A stretch of 64,000 nucleotides of DNA, taken from positions 1 to 64,000 of the forward strand of contig JBBRHV010000005.1 in the NCBI GenBank assembly GCA_038222225.1, given 5' to 3'. The DNA is from JAKLFA01 sp038222225. GTDB taxonomy: Bacteria; Omnitrophota; Gorgyraeia; Zapsychrales; JANLHA01. How positions within the stretch are numbered: the first letter of the stretch is position 1; each line of letters opens with the position of its first letter. Of this stretch, positions 23,380-30,966 are shown piece after piece. Made by a program: the position numbers and the translations under genes. Under the pieces are notes generated by a model, which was not told the DNA's origin, searched no databases, and saw only the letters and a list, made by a program, of their open reading frames with translations.

Positions 23380-25410
23380 ATGAAGATCAGTTTAGATTGG
23401 ATCAAAGATTATGTTTCGTTCAACATTCCAGTGTCGGACCTTGTCCATAAACTGACCATGGCCGGGCTCGAAGCGGAAAAAATTGAAACTGTCGGAAAAG
23501 ACACGGTCATTGAATTTGAGATCACGCCCAACCGGCCGGATTGCCTAAGCATGGTCGGCATTGCGCGGGAGATCGCTGCTGTGTTAAAAAAACCGTTAAG
23601 TTCACCGAAATTCGCGCGAAGAACTTTACCGGACAAGAAAAGCGATGTTGCTATTGAAGCGGCCGACGTGTGTAAGCGATATATCGGCGCTCTCATTGAG
23701 GGCGTTTCTGTCGGACAATCTCCGGCTTTGATCAGAACGCGGCTGCAGGTGCTGGGGAACCGGCCGATCAGCAATATCGTGGACATCACAAATTATTGTT
23801 TGTTTGAATTGGGGCATCCTTTGCATGCCTTTGATTATGATAAGCTCAAAGGCGGCAAGATCATTGTCCGCTACGCGCGCCGGGGAGAAACGATCGTGAC
23901 TCTTGACGGACAAAAGCGCGAGCTGGACCCGTCGGTTCTGGTGATCGCCGATGAAGAGCGGCCGGTAGCGTTGGCTGGGATCATGGGTGGGGCGAACAGC
24001 GAAGTCACTTCTTCCACCACGAGAATTTTACTGGAAAGCGCCTGGTTTGATCCGGTGCTGATCCGTCGAACTTCGCGAAAGCTGGGAGTCTCCAGCGACT
24101 CGTCGTACCGTTTTGAGCGGGGCGCGGCGTATGACAATGTGCAAACCGGGGCGCGGCGCGCCATGGATCTGATTTTGGAACATGCCGGCGGGAGCGTTAA
24201 AGCTTATAAAGATGTGCAAAAAGCAGGCGCAGTGAAAAAGAGCTCGTCCATTCTCATGAACGTTTCGGAAGTGAACGGGTTTTTAGGGGCCAAACTTCCG
24301 GCCGCGGAAATGAAAAGAATTTTAAAAGCTTTGGGGTTTCAGGTGGCGGCGTCTTCTAAGAGCGCGCTGCGGGTCACGCCTCCGGGCTTTCGCGCGGATA
24401 TTCGTTTGGTCGAGGATTGTTATGAAGAGATCGCGCGGGTTGTGGGATACGACAAACTGCCGTCTTCTTTGCCGCTGGTCACCATTACTTCGATGTGTTC
24501 CAATGAGCGTCGGAAAAAACGGGCGGTGGTTTGTGAGGCGCTGTTAAAGCAGGGCCTGCAGGAAATTTTAACGTACAGCATGGTGAGTCGGGACGCGAAT
24601 GGAAAAAGCGGCTGCACGGATTTACGGGCAATGTCCATTCTAAATCCTCTGTCGCAGGAGCAGGAAATGATGCGGGCCAGTCTTTTGCCGAGCTTTTTGA
24701 CGGCCATCGTGAAGAATATGAATCACGGGCAAAAAGACCTGCAGATTTTTGAGGCCGGAAAGGCCTACCTGCCCGGAGGAGAGAAAGAGCGCTTGGCTCT
24801 GGCCCTCACCGGACTCGCCAGGCACGGTTGGAGAGACGAGCAAAAGGCAACCTGTGATTTTTTTGACCTGAAAGGGGCGGTGGAGCAGGCCTGTGCTGCG
24901 CTGAAGCTGGAGCCGCCGGCCTTTGTGGAACTGAAAGACGCCAGGTTTGAAGAAGGACAGGCGGCTGCGGTTTGGCTCGGCAAAAAGAATATCGGTTCAG
25001 CCGGGCGCCTGAAGGCAGACATCCTTAAGGTCTGGGACGTGAAGGCTGAGGAGGTTTTTTTCGCGGAATTGGATCTAGAGGCGCTCTACGCGCTCAAGCC
25101 AAAGCCGGCAGTCTATGTTCCGCTTGACCAGTTTCCGGCGGTGACCAGAGACGTGAGCTTGGCGATTGAACAAAAGATTTCCTTTCAGAGCGTTAAAGAG
25201 GTGATCGCTTTCCTAGACATGAAGATCCTCAAGGACATTCTTTTTAAGGAAGAATATGTTGGAGAAAAGATACCGGCCGGATGCCGAGGCGTGGTTTTTT
25301 CTGTTGTGTATCAGGCTCAAGAGCGGACGCTGACGGAAACCGAGGTTGAAGGCGCTCATCAGCAGCTGTTGGCTGCCCTGATTCAAAATTTAAAGGCCAT
25401 CATTCGTTAA
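23380..25410 (+). CDS. pheT: Phenylalanyl-tRNA synthetase beta subunit
   Basis: A 676-residue beta subunit. The ATG at 23380 gives MKISLDWIKDYVSFNIPVSDLVHKLTMAGLE. Seven extra codons are open upstream, but AAGG at 23367-23370 fits this ATG. Domains B3/B4 contain NRPISNIVDITNYCLFELGHPLHAFD and SDSSYRFERG, the class II-like core contains FRADIRLVEDCYEEIARVVGYD, and the C-terminal ferredoxin-fold anticodon-binding domain begins near FPAVTRDVSLAI. The N-terminal OB-fold tRNA-binding domain (about residues 40-150) of typical ~800-residue PheT is missing, since LEAEKIETVGKDTVIEFEITPNRPDC runs straight on. Confidence 0.94.
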   Translation: MKISLDWIKDYVSFNIPVSDLVHKLTMAGLEAEKIETVGKDTVIEFEITPNRPDCLSMVGIAREIAAVLKKPLSSPKFARRTLPDKKSDVAIEAADVCKRYIGALIEGVSVGQSPALIRTRLQVLGNRPISNIVDITNYCLFELGHPLHAFDYDKLKGGKIIVRYARRGETIVTLDGQKRELDPSVLVIADEERPVALAGIMGGANSEVTSSTTRILLESAWFDPVLIRRTSRKLGVSSDSSYRFERGAAYDNVQTGARRAMDLILEHAGGSVKAYKDVQKAGAVKKSSSILMNVSEVNGFLGAKLPAAEMKRILKALGFQVAASSKSALRVTPPGFRADIRLVEDCYEEIARVVGYDKLPSSLPLVTITSMCSNERRKKRAVVCEALLKQGLQEILTYSMVSRDANGKSGCTDLRAMSILNPLSQEQEMMRASLLPSFLTAIVKNMNHGQKDLQIFEAGKAYLPGGEKERLALALTGLARHGWRDEQKATCDFFDLKGAVEQACAALKLEPPAFVELKDARFEEGQAAAVWLGKKNIGSAGRLKADILKVWDVKAEEVFFAELDLEALYALKPKPAVYVPLDQFPAVTRDVSLAIEQKISFQSVKEVIAFLDMKILKDILFKEEYVGEKIPAGCRGVVFSVVYQAQERTLTETEVEGAHQQLLAALIQNLKAIIR

Positions 25411-25422
25411 AGAAATTCCTCC

Positions 25423-25446
25423 TGGCGCCCAGTGGTGGCGCTTTTC
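25423..25446 (+). terminator. Terminator after pheT
   Basis: The stem GCGCC (25425-25429) pairs with GGCGC (25437-25441) around a 7-nt loop, with TTTT following. It closes the pheST transcript just before the 6S RNA promoter. Confidence 0.55.
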
Positions 25447-25454
25447 TGCGGTTG

Positions 25455-25463
25455 TGATATAAT
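25455..25463 (+). promoter_or_regulatory. Extended -10 promoter of the 6S-like RNA
   Basis: TG-A-TATAAT, a perfect -10 hexamer (25458-25463) with the extended TG motif. It lies about 7 bp before the proposed RNA start. The -35 region is weak. Confidence 0.55.
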
Positions 25464-25469
25464 ACAATT

Positions 25470-25624
25470 CCCTGCGGTGCTCGTTAGGACTATTATAAAC
25501 GAACCAATGCAATGACTATGGGAGCTTTACTTCTGACTGTCCCTTGGGGCAGCTAGGGAGGCACCCACTTGGTGAACCCGGTTCGCCTATGTCAGTAGTC
25601 CGACGGCATTTGCGGGGATTTTTT
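25470..25624 (+). ncRNA. ssrS: Probable 6S RNA
   Basis: A roughly 150-nt non-coding transcript with its own extended -10 promoter and a T-run at the end. The 5' and 3' ends pair into a long closing stem; for example, GGACTA near 25487 pairs with TAGTCC near 25596, and CCCTGC pairs with the final GCGGGG. A large internal bubble follows, with a small hairpin GGTGAACC/GGTTCGCC on its 3' side, resembling the small 3'-bubble hairpin of E. coli 6S RNA. 6S RNA mimics an open promoter and sequesters sigma70 RNA polymerase. Downstream are rarA and the 5-formyl-THF cyclo-ligase gene (ygfA family, the neighbour of E. coli ssrS), supporting the call. Confidence 0.72.
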
Positions 25625-25633
25625 ATGATTTGA

Positions 25634-25745
25634 CGCCTTGATTCATCCCGGATTTCCGCGGTGAATCATCCTGATTCCTTCGATGCGGTGTTTTACTCAG
25701 GGCGGTGACCACGACCTCGGCAGAACGCCGAAGGAATCAACGGGG
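25634..25745 (+). other. Structured leader between 6S RNA and rarA
   Basis: Two hairpins are visible. GATTCA (from about 25640) pairs with TGAATC (to about 25667), with CCGG/CCGCGG in the stem. A perfect 11-bp repeat TGATTCCTTCG (25672-25682) / CGAAGGAATCA (25729-25739) encloses a 46-nt loop that itself contains GGCG...CGCC. It could be an untranslated leader of rarA or a separate small RNA; no known riboswitch class is recognised. Confidence 0.4.
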
Positions 25746-25791
25746 TTGCCTCGAAAAGGAAAGGCCGCGGGCGTGTCCGTGTGAATCCAAT

Positions 25792-27162
25792 ATGAACACA
25801 AAAAAAACAAAAACCAGCACAGAAACAGCTTCAGCGGATCTGTTTGAAGAAGAGCGAGAAGCCCGGATCTTTCAAACACGGCCGCTGAGCGTGCGCATGC
25901 GCCCTCAAACGCTGGACGAATATGTGGGCCAAAACCATATTCTCGGCGAAGGAAAGCTGCTGACCAGGGCCATTGAGTCGGACCGGATCAGCTCTCTGAT
26001 TTTATACGGACCTCCCGGCACAGGAAAAACGACCCTTGCTTATTGTATCAGCCGGCGAACGGACGCGGTGTTTGAACGGGTCAACGCCGTAGCGTCCAAC
26101 GTCGAAGAGCTGCGCAAGATCATTGCCGCGGCCCAGAATCGCAGGGCCAATTCCGGACACCGGACCATTGTGTTCATTGATGAAATTCACCGTTTCAATA
26201 AAGCCCAGCAGGATGTTCTGATGCCGGACGTTGAAAACGGAAATATTGTTTTGATCGGTGCCACCACCATGAACCCATTTTTTTCTTTAGTCAGCCCCTT
26301 GTTGTCACGGTCCTTGGTCTTTGAGTTGGAACCTCTTTCTCCACAGGATATTCTGGCATTGCTCAAGAGGGCTCTTTCGGATCAACAACGCGGGCTGGGC
26401 CAGATCAGCATTCAGGCCGATGCGGAGGCCTTAGAATTTCTCGCCGAAGTCGCAGACGGCGATGCCCGTCGGGCATTAAATGCTTTGGAAATCGGATGTT
26501 TAACAACCCCTCCAAGTAAAACCGGGGAACGGCATTTTTCTATTGAAGAGGCTCAAGCATCGATTCAGACAAAGCAAGTCCGTTATGATAAAGACGGCGA
26601 TGCGCATTATGATACGATTTCAGCTTTCATTAAATCCATGAGAGGCTCTGATCCGGACGCGGCCCTGTATTGGCTTGCCAAGATGATTTATGCCGGAGAA
26701 GACCCCAGATTTATTGCCCGCCGGATCTGCATTTGTGCTTCTGAAGATGTCGGCAACGCTGACCCGCAGGCGCTGGTTTTGGCAATCGCGGTTTTTCAAG
26801 CGGTCGAAACGCTGGGCATGCCGGAGGCGCGCATTCCGTTGGCACAGGCCGTTGTTTATGTGGCCTGCGCCCCAAAATCCAACGCATCTTATATTGGCAT
26901 TGAAAAGGCCTTAGAAGATGTAAAGGCCAAAAGGGTTCAAGAAGTTCCGGTTCATTTAAAAGACGCCAGCTATCCGGGAGCCAAAAAGCTTGGTCATGGT
27001 CAGGGATATAAATATGTCCATGACTACCAAGACCATTTTATTGATCAAGTTTATATGCCGAAAGACGTGCATTATTACGATCCGACTGAGCAGGGTTATG
27101 AGGCTGAAATAAAGGAACGGCTAAATGGGCTAAAAAACACTAAAAATGACAAAAAAATGTGA
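25792..27162 (+). CDS. rarA: Replication-associated recombination protein A (RarA/MgsA)
   Basis: A 456-residue AAA+ ATPase of the clamp-loader-like RarA/WRNIP1 family, acting at stalled forks. The ATG at 25792 gives MNTKKTKTSTETASADLFEEE before the conserved start PLSVRMRPQTLDEYVGQNHILG. Walker A is GPPGTGKTTLA, Walker B is VFIDEIHRFNKAQQD, and sensor 1 is LIGATTMNP. The C-terminal tetramerisation domain includes HYDTISAFIKSMRGSDPDAALYWLAKM and HLKDASYPGAKKLGHGQGYKY. The frame is open upstream to a GTG at 25705, but that part is not conserved. The ribosome binding site is weak. Confidence 0.94.
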   Translation: MNTKKTKTSTETASADLFEEEREARIFQTRPLSVRMRPQTLDEYVGQNHILGEGKLLTRAIESDRISSLILYGPPGTGKTTLAYCISRRTDAVFERVNAVASNVEELRKIIAAAQNRRANSGHRTIVFIDEIHRFNKAQQDVLMPDVENGNIVLIGATTMNPFFSLVSPLLSRSLVFELEPLSPQDILALLKRALSDQQRGLGQISIQADAEALEFLAEVADGDARRALNALEIGCLTTPPSKTGERHFSIEEAQASIQTKQVRYDKDGDAHYDTISAFIKSMRGSDPDAALYWLAKMIYAGEDPRFIARRICICASEDVGNADPQALVLAIAVFQAVETLGMPEARIPLAQAVVYVACAPKSNASYIGIEKALEDVKAKRVQEVPVHLKDASYPGAKKLGHGQGYKYVHDYQDHFIDQVYMPKDVHYYDPTEQGYEAEIKERLNGLKNTKNDKKM

Positions 27163-27263
27163 TTTTTGATGGTTTTTTTATAAAAGCCTTTGATGTATAT
27201 TTCGAAAAATTCTGTTGAGAACCCAAGTCAAAAATGATACTATAATAATCAAATTAATACTTA

Positions 27264-27284
27264 TAATCATATTAAATATGATTA
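27264..27284. promoter_or_regulatory. Palindromic operator-like site
   Basis: A perfect inverted repeat with 9-bp arms TAATCATAT/ATATGATTA and a 3-bp centre. It lies downstream of a -10-like TATAAT (27241-27246) and 24 bp upstream of the cyclo-ligase gene. It has the geometry of a repressor operator; the binding protein is unknown. Confidence 0.4.
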
Positions 27285-27307
27285 CGTGTACCTTTTGGGT
27301 GTCTTGA

Positions 27308-27865
27308 GTGTTGACTTTAAAAAAAGAAATAAGACAAAGAATTCTTGAGTTGTTGAAACAGCAAAAGGAGGAACAACGGCTTTTAAAAAGCCGCGCTATT
27401 GCAGAGCGAGTTGTCAAACTGCAAGAGTTTCAAAAGGCAAAAGTGATTGTGTTTTATGCATCGCTTGCAGGAGAGGTCGACACATTCGGCCTGATGAAGA
27501 AAGCGCTAGATTTGGACAAGGATGTTGTATTGCCGTGTGTTTTGTCGGGTACGCATACATTGGAGTTCAGACGTATCCAAGACTTAGACAACGACTTAGA
27601 ATATGGCCCCTATAATATTCAACAACCAAACCGGAACAAAACCCAATCCATTCAACCTGAGTTGGTGGATCTTGTTATTGTGCCCGGCATTGCTTTTGAT
27701 CGAAGCAACAATCGTCTTGGCCGGGGGGTCGGATACTACGATCGGTTTTTAGCAAACTTGTCTGCGGATGTCCCTAGCGTTGGTCTCGCGTTTGATTTTC
27801 AGATTCTGGAACGCTTGCCCACCGACCTTCATGATGTTCCTGTTCAACAGGTCATTTCTGCCTAA
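27308..27865 (+). CDS. 5-formyltetrahydrofolate cyclo-ligase
   Basis: A 185-residue enzyme (MTHFS, YgfA family) that uses ATP to convert 5-formyl-THF to 5,10-methenyl-THF. The N-terminal basic helix KKEIRQRILELLKQQKEEQRLLKSRAIAERV is typical. Substrate-site motifs are FYASLAGEVDTFGLM, VDLVIVPGIAFDRSNNRLGRGVGYYDRFL and the final DVPVQQVISA. The assigned start is the GTG at 27308; no good ribosome binding site is visible and a nearby alternative start is possible. rarA and the 6S RNA lie upstream, rny downstream. Confidence 0.9.
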   Translation: MLTLKKEIRQRILELLKQQKEEQRLLKSRAIAERVVKLQEFQKAKVIVFYASLAGEVDTFGLMKKALDLDKDVVLPCVLSGTHTLEFRRIQDLDNDLEYGPYNIQQPNRNKTQSIQPELVDLVIVPGIAFDRSNNRLGRGVGYYDRFLANLSADVPSVGLAFDFQILERLPTDLHDVPVQQVISA

Positions 27866-27932
27866 ACAAATAAACGGTTTATTTTATTCAGACAAGGGTG
27901 AACCTTGTTTCTGTCATAGAGGGGAGTCTTAT

Positions 27933-29501
27933 ATGAACTTAGAAAACACGCATTTAGTTACAGCATTTGCATCATTCGCATTAGGAATTTGCTTAGGGAT
28001 TTTATGGCGGACCTATTTCGCCAACAAAAGGATTCGCAAGGCCGAAGACAAAGCCCGTAAGCTTACGGAATTTTCGGAACGTGAAGCGGAAGCGCATAAG
28101 AAAGAAGCAGAATTAGCAGGAAAAGACCTGCTGATCAAGCTGCGTCAGGATTTTGAAAAGGAAACAAAAACCCGGCGGGAAGAGCTGGTTGTGTTGGAAA
28201 AACGCCTGCATCAGAAAGAAGAAAACATTGAGAAGCGTGTTGATCTTCTGGAAAAGAAGGAAAAGGACATTGATTCGAGAGTCGGCGCCTTGCGCAAGGA
28301 TGAAGAACGGAACAAGCTGCGCGATCAAGATTTGAATAATTTGATTGAAGAAGAGAAAAAACGTTTGCAGGAGATCTCTTCGATGACATCCGAACAGGCC
28401 AAGGAGCTGCTTTTAAAGCGCATGGATGAAGAAATCGTTCATGAAAAGGCGACCCGCTTGCGTCAGATGGAAGAGGACATCAAGGAGAACAGCGAAAAAA
28501 CAGCGCGTCAGATTCTTACAACCGCTATTCAGCGCTGCGCTTCGGATCATACCGCCGAAACGACCTTGAGCGTGGTGCCTCTCCCTAACGATGAAATGAA
28601 AGGCCGCATTATCGGCCGTGAAGGGCGCAATATCCGGGCCCTTGAGATGGCAACGGGAGTGGATATTATTATTGATGACACGCCGGAGGCGGTTACGATC
28701 TCAGGGTTTGATATGGTTCGTCGTGAAATTGCCCGCATTGCGCTGGAAAAGCTCATAGCTGACGGGCGGATTCATCCCGGACGCATTGAAGAGGTTGTGG
28801 AAAAGGCCAAGCTGGAAATTGAAAAAATTATTAAAGAAGAGGGCGATAAGGCCGCTTTTGAGATGGGGATTCACCGTATGCATCCTGAGCTTCTTCGGCT
28901 GGTCGGAAAATTAAAATACCGCACCAGTTTTGGTCAGAATGCACTGATTCATACCAAAGAGGTTGCCCGTATCATGTCTTTAATGGCCACCCAGCTTGGT
29001 TTTGATCCTAAAATTGCGCTTCGCGTCGGGCTTTTGCATGATATCGGGAAAGTCGTGTCTCAGGAAATTGAGGAAGGAACGCATGCTGTTGTCGGTGCGA
29101 ACCTTGCGAAGAAGCATGGAGAAAATGAAGTGGTGGTCAACGCCATTGCCTCGCATCATGAAGAGGTCGAATGCAATTCGCTTTACGGTGTTTTACTTTG
29201 TGCGGCCGATGCGGTCAGCGCATCCCGTCCGGGCGCCCGTGCGGAAACGCTGGATATTTATGTGAAGAGATTGGAAAGCCTGGAAAAAATCGCCAATGCG
29301 TTTAAAGGCGTCGAGAAGTCCTACGCGCTTCAAGCCGGACGCGAGGTCCGTGTTTTAGTGGAACCGGGGAAGGTGAATGACGATGAAGCGATCGTGATGG
29401 CGCGTGATATTCGTAAGCGCGTTGAGCAGGAGCTGGAATATCCGGGGCAGATCAAAGTCATTGTGGTGCGTGAAACGCGAGCGATTGAATACGCGAAATA
29501 A
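27933..29501 (+). CDS. rny: Ribonuclease Y
   Basis: A 522-residue membrane-anchored endoribonuclease that initiates mRNA decay. The ATG at 27933, preceded by GAGGGGAG, gives the N-terminal membrane helix HLVTAFASFALGICLGILW. A long charged coiled coil follows (about residues 30-210), then a KH domain (MKGRIIGREGRNIRALEMATGVDIIIDDTPEAV) and an HD domain (LRVGLLHDIGKVV, ASHHEEVECNS). The frame is open upstream into the cyclo-ligase gene but is not RNase Y-like there. Length matches B. subtilis RNase Y (520). Confidence 0.96.
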   Translation: MNLENTHLVTAFASFALGICLGILWRTYFANKRIRKAEDKARKLTEFSEREAEAHKKEAELAGKDLLIKLRQDFEKETKTRREELVVLEKRLHQKEENIEKRVDLLEKKEKDIDSRVGALRKDEERNKLRDQDLNNLIEEEKKRLQEISSMTSEQAKELLLKRMDEEIVHEKATRLRQMEEDIKENSEKTARQILTTAIQRCASDHTAETTLSVVPLPNDEMKGRIIGREGRNIRALEMATGVDIIIDDTPEAVTISGFDMVRREIARIALEKLIADGRIHPGRIEEVVEKAKLEIEKIIKEEGDKAAFEMGIHRMHPELLRLVGKLKYRTSFGQNALIHTKEVARIMSLMATQLGFDPKIALRVGLLHDIGKVVSQEIEEGTHAVVGANLAKKHGENEVVVNAIASHHEEVECNSLYGVLLCAADAVSASRPGARAETLDIYVKRLESLEKIANAFKGVEKSYALQAGREVRVLVEPGKVNDDEAIVMARDIRKRVEQELEYPGQIKVIVVRETRAIEYAK

Positions 29502-29510
29502 AATAGGGCA

Positions 29511-29704
29511 CTGAGACACTATGTCACCAAGACACTAGAAAAGGAAAAAGATATAAAAATAAAACATGAAAAAGCGCAAACATGATGGATGCGAGACTTT
29601 AGTTTATAGGCGGGTTGATTTTTAAAGGTTGTTTTTTTTGTTGAGTTTTTTAGTGCTTTAGCATCTTTGTGTTTTTTTAGTGTCTTGGTGACATAGTGTC
29701 TTGG
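29511..29704. repeat. MITE-like element with 24-bp inverted repeats (agacac family, copy 1)
   Basis: A perfect 24-bp arm at 29514-29537 (beginning AGACACTATGTCACC) is repeated inverted at 29678-29701. The interior has no open reading frame of note and is A/T-rich. To the right, to about 29785, there are degenerate direct repeats of a unit like AGTGTCTTGG. A related element lies after hypD at 47181-47367. The whole rny-ymdB gap (292 bp) is occupied by this repeat material. Confidence 0.7.
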
Positions 29705-29793
29705 TTTTTATCTTGCGTGTCTTAGTGGCGAGTGTCGTGGCGTCTGGGTGTCGTAGTGTCTTGGGTTTTTAGTGTCTTCTAAGAGGTTTTTAA

Positions 29794-30600
29794 ATGATGA
29801 ATATCCTTTGCATCGGAGATGTGGTCGGCAAGGCCGGGCGGCAGGTTTTGGAAGAAGAACTTCCAAAGCTGAAGGAGGAATTTGCGCTGGACGCGGTCAT
29901 CGTCAATGCTGAAAATGCTGCCGGAGGATCCGGCCTTACGGAGAGAATGGCCAAACAACTTTTCCGCATCGGCTGTGACGCGATCACCCTCGGGGATCAT
30001 GTGTGGGACCGGGAAGAGTTGCTTGAGTATTTGAAAGAGGAACCCCGCGTTTTGCGCCCGGCCAATTTCCCCGATGAGGTTCCCGGGGCAGGCTCGGTGG
30101 TGATCACGACACAGAAGGGCGTGCGCATTGGGGTGGTCAGTCTTTTGGGGAGGGTTTTTGTAAAGTATTACACAGAGTGCCCTTTCCGCACCGCGGAACG
30201 GCACATTGAGAAGTTGAAGAAGGAGACCTCGATCATTTTTGTTGATTTTCATGCCGAGGCAACCAGCGAAAAGATCGCCATGGGATGGTTTCTCGATGGA
30301 AAGGTGTCGGCTGTTGTCGGGACGCATACGCATATTCAGACGGCGGATGAAAGAATTCTTCCCAAAGGGACGGCGTATATTACAGATTTGGGCATGACCG
30401 GCCCGTATGATTCGGTGATCGGCCAGAAGAAAGAAAAAATTATTAAACGGTTCTTAACTGGGCTGCCAGCCCGGTTTGAAGTCGCTAAAGATGATTCCGT
30501 TTTGCACGGCGTGATTGTTTCGCTGGATGAACAAAGCGGAGCTGCGCAGAAGATCATCCGTATACAAAGGAGGCTTGTATGTCTGCCTGGGAAGGACTGA
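29794..30600 (+). CDS. ymdB: YmdB-type metallophosphoesterase
   Basis: A 268-residue member of the YmdB family, bimetallic phosphodiesterases that in B. subtilis hydrolyse 2',3'-cyclic nucleotides and affect biofilm and motility choices. Metal ligands are visible in NILCIGDVVGKAGR, IVNAENAAGGSGL, TLGDHVWD, FVDFHAEATSEK and VVGTHTHIQTADERI. The product-pocket GTAYITDLGMTGPYDSVIG is also present. Two in-frame ATGs stand together at the start. It follows rny, the same order as in B. subtilis, and overlaps the PilZ gene by 22 bp. Confidence 0.92.
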   Translation: MMNILCIGDVVGKAGRQVLEEELPKLKEEFALDAVIVNAENAAGGSGLTERMAKQLFRIGCDAITLGDHVWDREELLEYLKEEPRVLRPANFPDEVPGAGSVVITTQKGVRIGVVSLLGRVFVKYYTECPFRTAERHIEKLKKETSIIFVDFHAEATSEKIAMGWFLDGKVSAVVGTHTHIQTADERILPKGTAYITDLGMTGPYDSVIGQKKEKIIKRFLTGLPARFEVAKDDSVLHGVIVSLDEQSGAAQKIIRIQRRLVCLPGKD

Positions 30601-30962
30601 ACCGGAGAAAATTTCCAAGAGCCAAATATCCGTGTATGGTGACGATATGGATTGGGGCCGAGGATGAAGAGGTTTGTTTAACACATACAGAGAACCTGGG
30701 AATCGGCGGGGTCTGCTTGATTTTAAATCAGCGACTGGAAAGAACCGCCGAAGTCGGGCTTGAAATTGATCTTTTGGACTTAAAGGATCATGTGAAGTGC
30801 CGCGGAAAAGTGATGTGGGTGGTTGAGCGCAAGGGAAAAGACGCAAGCAGCCCGTTCACATATGATATCGGGATTGAATTTCTTAATATCGGCGAATTCG
30901 ATCGCAGCCGTATTCAAGCGATTGTTAAGCGATTAGAAAAATACCCACAAAATCGGGCGTAA
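30579..30962 (+). CDS. PilZ domain protein
   Basis: A 127-residue single PilZ domain, a likely cyclic di-GMP receptor. The binding motif RxxxR is seen as RRKFPRAKYPC near residue 9, and the second motif (D/N)xSxxG appears as NLGIGG near residue 41, with Ile in place of the usual Ser. The beta-barrel continues with the strands VKCRGKVMWVV and YDIGIEFLNI. AGGAGG lies inside the end of ymdB, so the two may be translationally coupled. The effector target is unknown. Confidence 0.82.
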   Translation: MSAWEGLNRRKFPRAKYPCMVTIWIGAEDEEVCLTHTENLGIGGVCLILNQRLERTAEVGLEIDLLDLKDHVKCRGKVMWVVERKGKDASSPFTYDIGIEFLNIGEFDRSRIQAIVKRLEKYPQNRA

Positions 30963-30966
30963 CGAA

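Noticed and set aside
25470..25624. SRP RNA (4.5S) as the identity of the non-coding RNA
   Set aside because: The conserved SRP tetraloop region (GGAA/GCAG type internal loops) is not present, whereas the long closing stem, bubble and neighbours fit 6S RNA.
25705..25791. N-terminal extension of rarA from GTG at 25705
   Set aside because: The extra 29 residues are Arg/Cys/Pro-rich, not conserved in RarA, and overlap a strong RNA hairpin.
29640..29785. CRISPR array
   Set aside because: The AGTGTCTTGG-type repeats are short, degenerate and irregularly spaced, with no uniform spacers and no cas genes.
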